A DNA stretch of 64,000 nucleotides from an uncultured Odoribacter sp. Lineage in GTDB: Bacteria > Bacteroidota > Bacteroidia > Bacteroidales > Marinifilaceae. The stretch's first letter is position 1, and each line of letters begins with the position of its first letter. The notes under the pieces are model-generated. The model saw only the letters and a program-made list of their open reading frames with translations. It was not told where the DNA came from and ran no database searches. Positions 31,984 to 41,749 of this stretch are shown here, one piece after another. A program made the translations under genes and the position numbers. The stretch lies in the NCBI GenBank assembly GCA_910589025.1, contig CAJURM010000011.1, forward strand, positions 23,120 to 87,119, given 5' to 3'.

Positions 31984-34731
31984 ATGGCAGTAAGATTAAA
32001 TAAAGTAGCCCGAGAATTTAATGTGGGACTCTCCACAATCGTAGAATTTTTGCATGCTAAAGGGATACAAGTATCCTCTGATCCAAATGCAAAACTTTCC
32101 GATGAAGATTATGCCCTGGTGGCCAAAGAATTTTCATCGGACAGCGAGGTGAAAAAAGAATCTTCTATGGTGGACCTGAAAAACAGCCGCAAGAAGAAAG
32201 AAACCGTCACCATTGACAATAAGGGCAACATTAAAGAAATAAACGAAGAGGAGCAGTTTATTTCCATTAAAGATGAAGTGAAACTGGAAAATAAGATCAA
32301 AGTAGTGGATCGCATTGATCTGAATCCGGCACAAAAGCCCGTCAAAGAAGAAGTAAAAGAAAAAAATGCCACAGAAACAGAGGAAGTTACGGCCAGAGAA
32401 GAAGCCGCCGGGAAGCAGGAAAAACCTGTTCGCGAAACGGATGCGACTGTAAATACCCCCCATATTTCTGAGGAAGAAGAACCTTTTAAAATAAAACAGC
32501 CGGCTGTTAAAGACGTGAAAGTTGTCGGAACCATTGACCTGGATTCCATCAACCAGCGCACCCGCCCTCCGAAGAAGAGCAAACTGGAAAAAGAACGGGA
32601 CCGCAAGGATTTGAAAAAGGCAACCACTCCGGGCAAACCTACCGGCAATACGGAAGGAAGTGGGGAGTTCTTGTCGGAAGAAGATTCCGAAACCCGGAAG
32701 AAAAGGAAGAGGATTCACCGCGATGAACCTGTAAACCTCCAGGAGTCCGACCGTTTCGGCAGCCGGAATGAAGACAATAAAAAGAAGCTGAAAAAGCTGA
32801 AAAAGAAAAAACAGGAAAAAACGGAAATCACGGACGAGGACGTAGACCGTCAGATCAAAGACACCTTTGCCCGTTTGGGAAGCAAAGGGAAATCGTCTAC
32901 ATCCAAACACCGCCGTGACAAGCGTGATGCCGCCCAGCAAAAAATGCAGGCGGAACTGGAGCAGGAAGAGAAAGAAAAGAGCATTCTGAAATTAACCGAA
33001 TTTGTTACCGTAGCGGAGTTAGCCACCATGATGGGTATTTCCGTGACGGAAGTTATTTCGGCCTGTATGTCGCTGGGACTGTTTGTGTCCATCAACCAAC
33101 GTCTCGATGCCGAGACAATCAACCTTGTAGCAGATGAATTCGGATTCTCCGTAGAATTTGTAAGTGTTGAAATCCAGGAGGCCATCGAAGAAGACTCGGA
33201 AGACACGGAAGAAAACATGCTTCCCCGTCCTCCTATCGTCACGGTCATGGGACACGTAGACCACGGTAAGACCTCGTTGTTGGACTACATCCGGAAAACC
33301 AATGTCATTGCCGGAGAAGCCGGAGGTATTACCCAGCATATCGGTGCATACAACGTAAAATTAGCCGATGGCCGTGCCGTTACCTTTTTGGATACTCCCG
33401 GACACGAAGCGTTTACTGCCATGCGTGCCCGCGGTGCTCAGGTAACCGACATCGCCATCATCATTATCGCAGCCGATGACAGCGTCATGCCTCAAACCAT
33501 CGAGGCCATCAACCACGCCAGCGCTGCGGGGGTACCGATGGTTTTCGCCATTAACAAAGTGGATAAACCGGGAGCCAATCCCGACAAAATCCGGGAAGAA
33601 CTGGCGAACATGAACTACCTGGTGGAAGAATGGGGCGGTAAGTACCAGTGCCAGGAAATATCAGCCAAAAAGGGCTTGAACATCGAAGAACTATTGGAAA
33701 AAGTATTGCTCGAAGCCGAGTTACTTGACCTGAAAGCCAACCCGAACAAGAAAGCCACGGGTTCCATTATCGAATCTTCACTGGACAAAGGCCGGGGGTA
33801 TGTAGCTACGGTACTGGTTCAAGCCGGAACATTGAAAGTCGGAGATGTGGTGCTCGCCGGGCAGTATTTCGGTCATGTGAAAGCCATGTTCAACGAACGG
33901 GGCGGCAAACTGGAGAAAGCCGGTCCTTCCGAACCGGCATTGATTTTAGGTTTGAACGGCGCTCCACAGGCCGGAGACAGATTCAACGTGCTCGGCAACG
34001 AAAAAGAGGCCCGCTTGCTGGCTAACAAACGCGAACAATTGCAGCGTGAACAAGGGTTGCGTACTCAGAAACACATCACGCTGGACGAAATCGGTCGCCG
34101 TATTGCTATCGGCACTTTCCAGGAACTCAACATCATTGTCAAAGGAGACGTGGACGGTTCCATTGAAGCGCTCTCCGATTCCTTGCTGAAACTCTCTACC
34201 GATGAAATCCAGGTTAATGTGATTCATAAGGCCGTAGGACAGATTTCAGAGGGGGATGTTATGCTGGCTGCCGCTTCAAATGCCATCATTGTCGGATTCC
34301 AGGTACGTCCTTCCATGAGTGCCCGTAAATTGGCTGAAAAGGAACAGATAGACATCCGCCTATACTCCATCATTTATACGGCCATCGAAGAAATCAAGGC
34401 CGCAATGGAGGGGATGTTGTCTCCGGAAATCAAAGAAGAGATTATCGGTACTGTGGAAGTGCTCGAAACGTTCAAGATTTCCAAAGTCGGTACGATTGCC
34501 GGATGTATCGTACGGGACGGAAAAATCACCCGTTCCGCCAAGATTCGTATCATCCGGGAGGGTATTGTGGTCTACACCGGCGCTTTAGGTTCCCTCAAAC
34601 GCTTCAAAGACGATGTGAAAGAGGTGACCAAAGGCTTCGAATGCGGTCTGAATATCGAAAATTACAACGACATCCGGATCGGTGACATGGTCGAAGGCTA
34701 TGAAGAAGTAGAAGTGAAAAAGACGTTATAA
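31984..34731 (+). CDS. infB: Translation initiation factor IF-2
   Basis: A 915-residue GTPase that brings initiator tRNA to the ribosome. The N-terminal IF2_N-type motif (VARELNV-like VAREFNVGLSTIVEFLHAKG) is followed by a long charged, low-complexity region (about 55-320, Lys/Glu-rich). The GTPase domain has G1 GHVDHGKTS, G3 DTPGHEAF and G4 NKVDKPGA. Beta-barrel and C-terminal fMet-tRNA-binding domains complete it, ending VEGYEEVEVKKTL. Third gene of the operon, closed by a terminator. Confidence 0.98.
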   Translation: MAVRLNKVAREFNVGLSTIVEFLHAKGIQVSSDPNAKLSDEDYALVAKEFSSDSEVKKESSMVDLKNSRKKKETVTIDNKGNIKEINEEEQFISIKDEVKLENKIKVVDRIDLNPAQKPVKEEVKEKNATETEEVTAREEAAGKQEKPVRETDATVNTPHISEEEEPFKIKQPAVKDVKVVGTIDLDSINQRTRPPKKSKLEKERDRKDLKKATTPGKPTGNTEGSGEFLSEEDSETRKKRKRIHRDEPVNLQESDRFGSRNEDNKKKLKKLKKKKQEKTEITDEDVDRQIKDTFARLGSKGKSSTSKHRRDKRDAAQQKMQAELEQEEKEKSILKLTEFVTVAELATMMGISVTEVISACMSLGLFVSINQRLDAETINLVADEFGFSVEFVSVEIQEAIEEDSEDTEENMLPRPPIVTVMGHVDHGKTSLLDYIRKTNVIAGEAGGITQHIGAYNVKLADGRAVTFLDTPGHEAFTAMRARGAQVTDIAIIIIAADDSVMPQTIEAINHASAAGVPMVFAINKVDKPGANPDKIREELANMNYLVEEWGGKYQCQEISAKKGLNIEELLEKVLLEAELLDLKANPNKKATGSIIESSLDKGRGYVATVLVQAGTLKVGDVVLAGQYFGHVKAMFNERGGKLEKAGPSEPALILGLNGAPQAGDRFNVLGNEKEARLLANKREQLQREQGLRTQKHITLDEIGRRIAIGTFQELNIIVKGDVDGSIEALSDSLLKLSTDEIQVNVIHKAVGQISEGDVMLAAASNAIIVGFQVRPSMSARKLAEKEQIDIRLYSIIYTAIEEIKAAMEGMLSPEIKEEIIGTVEVLETFKISKVGTIAGCIVRDGKITRSAKIRIIREGIVVYTGALGSLKRFKDDVKEVTKGFECGLNIENYNDIRIGDMVEGYEEVEVKKTL

Positions 34732-34754
34732 AGCCGGAAACGGCTTTGCATGTA

Positions 34755-34794
34755 AATCCCCGGAAGGTTTATTTAACCTCCGGGGATTTTTTCG
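34755..34794 (+). terminator. Terminator of the rimP-nusA-infB operon
   Basis: A long stem AATCCCCGG-AGGTT/AACCTCCGGGGATT with a six-base T run, starting 23 bases after the infB stop. Confidence 0.9.
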
Positions 34795-34795
34795 T

Positions 34796-34826
34796 TTTGA
34801 ATATTCCAAATAAAAGCCTAACTTCG
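34796..34826 (+). promoter_or_regulatory. Probable promoter of mgsA
   Basis: TTTTG at 34795-34799 and TAACTTCG at 34819-34826 are separated by 19 bases. The -7 box departs from TAnnTTTG by one base (C for T). It lies directly behind the infB terminator. Confidence 0.5.
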
Positions 34827-34862
34827 TGACTTGATTTAGAAAACCTGAAAAAACAGATTATT

Positions 34863-35243
34863 ATGAAATTAGCAGTCATCGCACACGACGGGAAGAAGGC
34901 AGAAATGGTGGCTTTTCTGAATCGTCACATGGATTTTTTCAAATCCGTAGGGGTCGACATTGTGGCCACGGGTACAACCGGTAAACACGCTCAGGAAGCC
35001 GGGCTGGAAGTTGAACGGTTATTATCCGGACCGCTGGGCGGAGATGCCCAGATTGCCGCACAAGTTGCCGAGCACAAAATCCAGATGGTGATTTTCTTCC
35101 GCGATCCGCTGGGGAAACACCCCCACGAACCGGATGTACAGATGCTGATGCGGGTATGTGACGTACACAATGTGCCCATCGCAACCAACCCGGCATCGGC
35201 AGAAATGATGGTGCGCGGATTTGTGGACACTCACAAGTGTTAA
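34863..35243 (+). CDS. mgsA: Methylglyoxal synthase
   Basis: A 126-residue enzyme that converts dihydroxyacetone phosphate to methylglyoxal and phosphate, a bypass of lower glycolysis when phosphate is short. Landmarks are IAHDGKK at the N terminus, phosphate-binding ATGTTGK (about 35-41), the catalytic aspartate D61 in GPLGGDAQI, and H88 and D91 in DPLGKHPHEPD. This is the short form lacking the C-terminal extension of enterobacteria. Confidence 0.95.
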   Translation: MKLAVIAHDGKKAEMVAFLNRHMDFFKSVGVDIVATGTTGKHAQEAGLEVERLLSGPLGGDAQIAAQVAEHKIQMVIFFRDPLGKHPHEPDVQMLMRVCDVHNVPIATNPASAEMMVRGFVDTHKC

Positions 35244-35276
35244 TCCAAATTAACCCTAACATCCTGTAACACGACC

Positions 35277-35681
35277 ATGGGGAAAAAAATAACGGTTATA
35301 TTGCCTTTATACCTTGCAAGTCTCATCTTGCTGGCATTTTCCGTATTTCCCCACCATCATCATAATTCGTTCATCTGCTTTAACACAATCCATCATTTTT
35401 CAGCAGAGGATCCGCAACACCATCCGCATCCGGAAATCCCCGAGAAAGGATGTCATATCCAATATCTATTTCAAGCAGATAACATCAAAACCTTTTCCCG
35501 GTCTCTATTAGAAGGGAACACAACATTTCATTTCACTTTCTCTTTCATACCGGCAGAACCATTATCCATTCCACTCCCCATTGCAGCTTTGGGGCTTTTC
35601 CAACGAAACGATAATGAACCGTTGCCACAACTTTTATTTTCTTCTCATAAGTTTACCCGCGGACCGCCCCAATTGGGCTGA
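35277..35681 (+). CDS. His-rich small exported protein (DUF6769-like)
   Basis: A 134-residue protein with an N-terminal hydrophobic segment (ILPLYLASLILLAFSVFP) immediately followed by HHHHNSFICFN and later histidines (IHHF, QHHPHP, KGCHIQYLFQ). This pattern resembles DUF6769, a small Bacteroidota family often encoded beside CusB/CzcB-type efflux genes. The His clusters and Cys residues could bind a transition metal. It lies 33 bases after mgsA and 98 bases before the adaptor gene. A metal chaperone or sensor role is inference only. Confidence 0.55.
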   Translation: MGKKITVILPLYLASLILLAFSVFPHHHHNSFICFNTIHHFSAEDPQHHPHPEIPEKGCHIQYLFQADNIKTFSRSLLEGNTTFHFTFSFIPAEPLSIPLPIAALGLFQRNDNEPLPQLLFSSHKFTRGPPQLG

Positions 35682-35779
35682 TCTCCGTCTATTTTTTCAT
35701 TACCAATCCCGCACAAGATCCGGCAAAGATGACCTGACTGTCGGGAGCGAATCATTATAAAAATTAACAGGGTAAAAAC

Positions 35780-37018
35780 ATGAGAACACTTATAGTATTA
35801 CCGATTCTTATTCTTGCATTGGGGGTATGGGGTTGCAAACACAAACATCACGACGCCCATACAGGCCATCAACACGAAAGCAGCGAACAACATGCTGCGC
35901 ACAAACATGAACATGAAGAAGGACATGTGCACGGGGCTGAACCCCATTCTCATTCAGAGGACGAACACACGGCCTCCCCTTCCCCGCATACGGATGAAAT
36001 CATTTTTACAAAAGCCCAGGCTGAAAAAACAGATTTCAAGGTAGAAGAAGTGCAGCCGAAAACTTTCCAACAGGTCATCAAGACCACCGGTCAGGTTTTG
36101 CCTGCTCCCGGAGATGAAGCCGTTATCGTGGCAACAAGCAACGGCGTCGTGTCTTTCAATAACAAACGACTTTCGGAAGGTGCCGCCGTCCACAAAGGCG
36201 AAACGGTCTTTACCATCATGTCCAAAAATATTGCCGAGGGCGACCATTATTCCAAAATAAAAGCCGGATATGAACGTGCCCGGGCGGAATACCAACGGGC
36301 GGAGTCTCTGGTTAAAGATAAGATTATATCCCAAAGGGAATACGAAGCTGTCAAATTGGAATACGAAAACGCTAAAATCGCTTTTGATGCCGTTTCCGGC
36401 AACCGGACAGCCAACGGTGTGGGCGTCACCTCCCCTTTGCAGGGATTTGTGAAAAACATACTCGTCAAAGAAGGAGAATACATCACCGTAGGGCAGCCGC
36501 TGGCAACGGTTTCCCAAAACAAACGCCTGGTGTTGCGTGCCGAAGTGTCTGAAAAATATTACCACACCCTGAAAAATATCAACAGCGCCAATTTTAAAAC
36601 ACCATACGACAACAAAGTGTACGTCCTTTCCGAATTGAACGGTCGCATTTTGTCTTTCGGTAAAGGTTCCAACAGCGGTTCTTTCTACATCCCCGTTTCC
36701 TTTGAATTTGACAACAAAGGGGAGGTTGTTCCCGGAGCTTTTGTTGAGGTATTCCTGCTGGCGGGTGCACAGGAAAACACCCTGACTCTGCCCGTCAGCG
36801 CACTGACCAATGAAATGGGTGTATTTTATGTGTATGTGCAATTGGATGAAGAGGGTTACCGCAAACAGGAAGTGACGGTCGGCGGCAACAACGGCAAGGA
36901 AGTACAAATCCTGAAAGGGCTGCATGCCGGCGAACGCGTTGTAACCCGGGGGGCCTATCAGGTAAAAATGGCTTCCGCTTCCGGAGCTATTCCCCACGGC
37001 CACAGCCACGAACATTAA
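35780..37018 (+). CDS. RND efflux periplasmic adaptor (CusB/CzcB type) with His-rich N terminus
   Basis: A 412-residue lipoprotein; signal MRTLIVLPILILALGVWGC with lipidated Cys 19. Residues about 20-75 hold some 17 histidines among Glu, Ser and Ala, a likely metal-binding tail. The adaptor body begins at IIFTKAQAEKTDFKVEEV, with a split barrel-sandwich (GVVSFNNKRLSEGAAVHKGETVF and SPLQGFVKNILVKEGEYI) around a coiled hairpin (KAGYERARAEYQRAESLV). A beta-barrel and membrane-proximal domain end in another His cluster (PHGHSHEH). It links the inner-membrane pump to the outer-membrane channel. Copper/silver or zinc/cobalt/cadmium cannot be separated. Confidence 0.92.
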   Translation: MRTLIVLPILILALGVWGCKHKHHDAHTGHQHESSEQHAAHKHEHEEGHVHGAEPHSHSEDEHTASPSPHTDEIIFTKAQAEKTDFKVEEVQPKTFQQVIKTTGQVLPAPGDEAVIVATSNGVVSFNNKRLSEGAAVHKGETVFTIMSKNIAEGDHYSKIKAGYERARAEYQRAESLVKDKIISQREYEAVKLEYENAKIAFDAVSGNRTANGVGVTSPLQGFVKNILVKEGEYITVGQPLATVSQNKRLVLRAEVSEKYYHTLKNINSANFKTPYDNKVYVLSELNGRILSFGKGSNSGSFYIPVSFEFDNKGEVVPGAFVEVFLLAGAQENTLTLPVSALTNEMGVFYVYVQLDEEGYRKQEVTVGGNNGKEVQILKGLHAGERVVTRGAYQVKMASASGAIPHGHSHEH

Positions 37019-37105
37019 TAAGTCGAACAGATCACATTTTAGCTGCATGGCGGGAGCAATCAAACCGCTTTCAGCTAAAGATGTCCTATTAAATCCCTTA
37101 TATAT

Positions 37106-40100
37106 ATGCTGAATAAAATCATACAATATTCATTACGCAACCGGCTGCTCGTCATGATTTCGGCAGTAACGCTGCTTATCTGGGGCTCCTATACCGCTTC
37201 CACGATGGAGGTGGATGTATTCCCCGACCTGAATGCTCCGACCGTCGTGGTCATGACGGAAGCCCAGGGCATGGCACCGGAAGAAGTGGAGCGTTTGGTA
37301 ACTTTCCCGGTGGAAACGGCTGTCAACGGTGCCACAGACGTACGCCGCGTACGTTCTTCCTCCACGACCGGATTTTCGGTGGTGTGGGTGGAATTTGAAT
37401 GGGGCACAAACATTTATACCGCCCGGCAAATCGTATCTGAGAAATTAGCCACATTAGGGGACGCCCTCCCCTCCACTGTCGGCCAGCCCACATTGGGTCC
37501 GCAGTCTTCCATTCTCGGCGAAATGATGATTATCGGTCTGACAGCCGATTCGACTTCCTTACAGGATTTACGCACCATCGCCGACTGGACCATCCGTCCC
37601 CGTCTGCTTTCTACGGGCGGAGTGGCACAGGTTGCCGTTATCGGCGGAGAAATAAAGGAATACCAGATTCTCCTTGACCCTGCCCGGATGAAACACTATA
37701 ACATTACGTTGGATGAAATCCTTCCGGCAGTGGACAATATGAATCTCAATTCCACCGGAGGCATCCTCTACGAATACGGCAACGAATACATTGTGCAGGG
37801 AGTAATGGCTACCACCCAAACGGAAGAATTAGGAAAAGCCGTAGTCAAGACCGTCAACGATATTCCGGTCATGCTCTCCGATATTGCAGACATCCGAATC
37901 GGCAATAAGGCTCCCAAATTGGGGCTGGCTTCCGAGAAAACGAAACCGGCGGTATTGGTCACCGTCACCAAACAGCCTGCCACCAATACCCTCGAGTTAA
38001 CGGACAAGCTGGACGCCTCCATACAGGACTTGCAAAAGACGCTCCCCGCAGATGTACGGATTTCGACCGATATTTTCCGCCAGTCCCGCTTTATCAACAG
38101 TTCTATCCACAATATACAGCAAGCACTGTTTGAAGGCGCGCTGTTTGTAATTGTCGTACTGTTCTTCTTTCTGATGAATTTCCGCACCACCGTCATTTCA
38201 TTGGTAGCGCTTCCGCTCTCGTTGTTGGTAGCCATTCTGGTGATGCACGCCCTGGGGCTGACCATCAATACGATGAGTCTCGGAGGACTCGCCATTGCCA
38301 TCGGTTCTTTGGTGGATGACGCCATTGTCGACGTAGAAAATGTTTACAAACGCCTGCGGGAAAACCGACTGCTTCCGGCAACAGAACGTCTTTCAACCCG
38401 GCAGGTTGTTTTCGAAGCCTCGAAGGAGGTCCGGATGCCGATACTCAATTCCACGTTGATTATCGTCGCCTGTTTTCTGCCCCTCTTTTTCCTTTCGGGC
38501 ATGGAAGGGCGGATGCTGATTCCTTTAGGCATTGCCTTTATTGTCGCTCTTTTCGCCTCTACTGTCGTAGCGCTGACCCTGACGCCGGTGTTATGCAGTT
38601 ATATGCTGACTACGGAAAAAGCGCTGAGAAAAAGTGAAAAAGAGCCTGTGGTGTCGCGCACATTAAAAAAATGGTACCGTCGTGCCCTGCACTGGGCTTT
38701 GAATCACAAAAAGGCGGTGATCGGTACTACCGGTGCTTTGCTGGTGGTGGCTCTGATTATCATGACCGGACTGGGACGAAGTTTCCTGCCCCCGTTCAAC
38801 GAAGGCTCTCTGACAATAAACATCAGTACGATGCCCGGTATTTCACTGGAAGAGTCGGACAAAATGGGCAGAATGACAGAAGAGATTCTGATGGGCATCC
38901 CCGAAATACAGACAGTTGCCCGCAAAACGGGACGTGCCGAGTTGGACGAGCATGCCTTAGGGGTCAACGTGTCGGAGATTGAAGCCCCTTTCGAACTGGA
39001 TAAGCGTTCACGGGAGGAGTTTTTAGAAGACGTGCGCCAGCAATTGGGCGAACTGAAAGGCGTGAATGTTGAAATCGGCCAGCCGATTTCCCACCGGATT
39101 GATGCCATGTTATCGGGCACGAAAGCCAACATCGCCATCAAGCTGTTTGGCAATGACCTCAATAAATTGTTCCAGCTCGGGACACAAATCAAATCCGCTA
39201 TCGGAGAGATTGAAGGCATTGCCGACCTGAATGTGGAACAACAGATTGAACGCCCCCAGCTGCAAATCAAACCCAAACGGGACATGCTTGCCAAATACGG
39301 AATCACGTTGCCCGAATTTTCCGAATTTGTCAATGTGGCTCTGGCGGGAAAAGTCATTTCGCAGGTCAATGAAGGAGGAAAAGTGTTCGACCTCACAATC
39401 AAAGCCGATGACCAAAAAAGAGAGAACATGGAGGCTATCGGCGAGTTGATTATCGACGCCAACAACCGGAAAATCCCGCTTCATTATGTAGCCGAGATTC
39501 TGCCTTTGGCAGGTCCGAACACCATCAGCCGGGAGAACGTACAGCGTAAAATCGTGGTTTCCGCCAATGTGGCAGGCCGAGACCTGAAAGGTGTCGTCAA
39601 GGATATTCAAAAGGAAATCGAAGCCGAAATCAGTCTTCCCGAAGGGTACCATATCGAATACGGCGGACAGTTTGAAAGCGAGCAGGCGGCGTCCCGGGTG
39701 TTGTTCCTTACGTCACTGATTTCCATCCTTATCATTTTTCTGATTCTGTACCACGAGTTCCGAAGTCTCCCGTTAGCGAGCATCATTATGCTGAATCTGC
39801 CTTTGGCCATCATCGGCGGTATTATCAGCATCCGGCTCACCTCCGGGGTGATAAGTATTCCTGCGATTATCGGTTTTATCTCTCTGTTCGGTATCGCCAC
39901 CCGGAATGGCATTTTGTTGGTTTCCCACTACAACCACCTGAGAGCCGGGGGGATGTCCTTGCGGGAAAGTATTATCCAAGGGTCTTCCGACCGTCTGAAT
40001 CCGATTCTGATGACGGCCCTGACGTCAGCGCTGGCATTGATTCCTTTAGCTGTGGGCGGCGACCTGCCCGGCAATGAGATTCAAAGCCCGATGGCACAGG

Positions 40101-40222
40101 TGATACTGGGCGGGTTGCTCAGCTCTACCCTGCTCAACGGATTTGTCATTCCCGTCGTATACCTTTTACTGAACCGGAAAAGTCCGGACCTCCTCACTCA
40201 CTCAGAAATACAAAATTCATGA
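37106..40222 (+). CDS. Heavy-metal efflux RND pump, inner-membrane transporter (CusA/CzcA type)
   Basis: A 1038-residue proton-driven transporter of the HME-RND family. Twelve transmembrane helices are arranged as one helix plus five, then one plus five, with two large periplasmic loops. The N terminus MLNKIIQYSLRNRLLVMISAVTLLIWGSYTA and VDVFPDLNAPTVVVMTEAQGMAPEEVERLVTFPVE are family hallmarks. The proton relay in helix 4 is GSLVDDAIVDVENVYKRLRE, with two Asp and a Glu. It sits 87 bases after the adaptor and overlaps the outer-membrane gene by 4 bases. Confidence 0.96.
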   Translation: MLNKIIQYSLRNRLLVMISAVTLLIWGSYTASTMEVDVFPDLNAPTVVVMTEAQGMAPEEVERLVTFPVETAVNGATDVRRVRSSSTTGFSVVWVEFEWGTNIYTARQIVSEKLATLGDALPSTVGQPTLGPQSSILGEMMIIGLTADSTSLQDLRTIADWTIRPRLLSTGGVAQVAVIGGEIKEYQILLDPARMKHYNITLDEILPAVDNMNLNSTGGILYEYGNEYIVQGVMATTQTEELGKAVVKTVNDIPVMLSDIADIRIGNKAPKLGLASEKTKPAVLVTVTKQPATNTLELTDKLDASIQDLQKTLPADVRISTDIFRQSRFINSSIHNIQQALFEGALFVIVVLFFFLMNFRTTVISLVALPLSLLVAILVMHALGLTINTMSLGGLAIAIGSLVDDAIVDVENVYKRLRENRLLPATERLSTRQVVFEASKEVRMPILNSTLIIVACFLPLFFLSGMEGRMLIPLGIAFIVALFASTVVALTLTPVLCSYMLTTEKALRKSEKEPVVSRTLKKWYRRALHWALNHKKAVIGTTGALLVVALIIMTGLGRSFLPPFNEGSLTINISTMPGISLEESDKMGRMTEEILMGIPEIQTVARKTGRAELDEHALGVNVSEIEAPFELDKRSREEFLEDVRQQLGELKGVNVEIGQPISHRIDAMLSGTKANIAIKLFGNDLNKLFQLGTQIKSAIGEIEGIADLNVEQQIERPQLQIKPKRDMLAKYGITLPEFSEFVNVALAGKVISQVNEGGKVFDLTIKADDQKRENMEAIGELIIDANNRKIPLHYVAEILPLAGPNTISRENVQRKIVVSANVAGRDLKGVVKDIQKEIEAEISLPEGYHIEYGGQFESEQAASRVLFLTSLISILIIFLILYHEFRSLPLASIIMLNLPLAIIGGIISIRLTSGVISIPAIIGFISLFGIATRNGILLVSHYNHLRAGGMSLRESIIQGSSDRLNPILMTALTSALALIPLAVGGDLPGNEIQSPMAQVILGGLLSSTLLNGFVIPVVYLLLNRKSPDLLTHSEIQNS

Positions 40223-41400
40223 AAAAATACATTTCTCTTTTTATACCTGCCCTGTTGCTCTATTCTGCCGCGCAAGCGCAGCAGGATATAAACAGTGTTC
40301 TGAAAAGCATTGAAAGCCGGAACAAGACGTTACAGGCAGAAAGCCGGCTGCACGAAACGCGGCAGCTTGAGGCACATACGGGAAATTACCTGGCCAATCC
40401 GACAGTAGAGCTCAACCAACTGTGGGCAGACCGGAGCGCCGGCGGCAATGTCAATGAGCTGGCAGTCGTCCAGGGATTCGATTTTCCTACGGTCTACACC
40501 AACAAGCATAAACTGGCAGACCTGAAAGCGACGACCTCCGGCTATCAGTATGCCGTGAGCCGTCAACAGATTTTACTATCCGCACAACAGCTCTGCCTGG
40601 AGGTCATTTATCTGCATAAGCAGAAAAAGTTAGCGGAAGAGAGAGCCGGGAATGCCCAGCATCTTTTTGAGCTGTATCAAAAACGGCTGGAACAAGGAGA
40701 CGCCAACCAACTGGAGTTAAACAAAATCCAGCTGGAACGGCTGAATACGCGGAATGCCCTGCGGCTGAACCAGATTGCCATCGACGCAGCACTGGAACAA
40801 TTACAGAATCTGAACGGCGGCGAAGCTGTCGGATTCCGTGCCGGAGAATATCCGGAGATGCCGGTATTACCCACCTATCCGCAACTGGAATCCGAATACT
40901 TAGCCAGCGACCCGGGTTTGAAAGATATGTCCGGCCAATCGGAAATCGCAGAGCGGGAAATCCGGCTGACCCGTGCCATGACCCTGCCCAAGTTTGACAT
41001 CGGTTACCGGCGCAATGGCGGCAGCGGCGAAAGTATGAACGGCTTCAGAATCGGTATGTCCATCCCCCTGTGGGAAAACAAGAATACGGTCAAAAAAGCC
41101 AAAGCGCAGTTTGAATACACCACAGCCATGATGGAAGATAAACTGCAGTCGTTGAAATCCAATCTGAAACAACTCTACCAGCAAGTGCAAACCCTTTCGG
41201 AATCGCGCGAGGAGTACCGGAAAATTTTATCCGGCCAGCAGAGCATTGCATTGCTGAACAAAGCCCTGGACGCCGGACAGATTTCCATGATTGAGTATTT
41301 CACCGAGGTTACCACTTTCTATGAGAGCCGGCAGAATTACCTGGATGTCGAGCGCGACTATTTCAACGCCCTCGCCCAACTCTTTCAATACAAACTCTGA
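40219..41400 (+). CDS. TolC-family outer-membrane efflux channel (CusC/CzcC type)
   Basis: A 393-residue exported protein with a signal peptide (MKKYISLFIPALLLYSAAQAQ). Long alternating helices with QLEAHTGNYLANPTVELNQLW and a second repeat (LRLTRAMTLPKFDIGYRRNGG, GMSIPLWENKNTVKKAKAQFEY) match the outer-membrane efflux protein fold. Its ATG overlaps the pump stop codon (ATGA), so it is translationally coupled. It completes the three-part efflux system and is followed by a terminator. Confidence 0.92.
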   Translation: MKKYISLFIPALLLYSAAQAQQDINSVLKSIESRNKTLQAESRLHETRQLEAHTGNYLANPTVELNQLWADRSAGGNVNELAVVQGFDFPTVYTNKHKLADLKATTSGYQYAVSRQQILLSAQQLCLEVIYLHKQKKLAEERAGNAQHLFELYQKRLEQGDANQLELNKIQLERLNTRNALRLNQIAIDAALEQLQNLNGGEAVGFRAGEYPEMPVLPTYPQLESEYLASDPGLKDMSGQSEIAEREIRLTRAMTLPKFDIGYRRNGGSGESMNGFRIGMSIPLWENKNTVKKAKAQFEYTTAMMEDKLQSLKSNLKQLYQQVQTLSESREEYRKILSGQQSIALLNKALDAGQISMIEYFTEVTTFYESRQNYLDVERDYFNALAQLFQYKL

Positions 41401-41406
41401 AACAAA

Positions 41407-41436
41407 CGCCCGGAAGCAAGAACTTCCGGGCGTTTT
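41407..41436 (+). terminator. Terminator of the metal efflux operon
   Basis: Stem CGCCCGGAAG/CTTCCGGGCG with a short A-rich loop and a TTTT tail, directly after the TolC-family stop codon. Confidence 0.9.
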
Positions 41437-41636
41437 CCTGCTTAGCTTTCCTTCCCTCACACCCCATCACGCTCTTATGCTTGCCTTCTATCCGATACTT
41501 TGGACAATGGTGGGAATAAATCGGATGCCAAGGAGGGCGGCAATACGAAATGGATTGATTTTTCGGGGAAGTTTTTGGATTTTTCGGGATTTTCGTTTTT
41601 CTTTGCAATATCAATTCAATCCATAAGAAAGATTGT

Positions 41637-41744
41637 TTGAATTATAGAGAGGAGTTGAGAGACGGGCTCTGTGAAACTCCGACAACCTCAGTCGTTGCTG
41701 AAAGGTGCCAAAACCCGTCCCGGTAACCGGGAATTATAATTTAA
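41637..41744 (+). promoter_or_regulatory. SAM-I (S-box) riboswitch
   Basis: The segment follows the S-box plan. A closing stem P1 is formed by TTGAATTATA (41637-41646) with TATAATTTAA (41735-41744, one G-U pair). The conserved core AGAGAGG, GAGAGACGGGCTC and GAAACTCCGACAACC is followed by AAGGTGCCAAAACCCGT. A P4-like hairpin CCCGGTAACCGGG occupies 41719-41731. S-box RNAs bind S-adenosylmethionine and switch off methionine and sulfur genes when it is plentiful. It lies 183 bases before the first homocysteine gene and controls a fitting set of genes. Confidence 0.85.
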
Positions 41745-41749
41745 AACAA

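Noticed and set aside
35954..37126. A 390-codon open frame antisense to the efflux adaptor
   Set aside because: It mirrors a clear CusB-type gene, has a His/Phe/Gly-rich shadow composition and matches no family.
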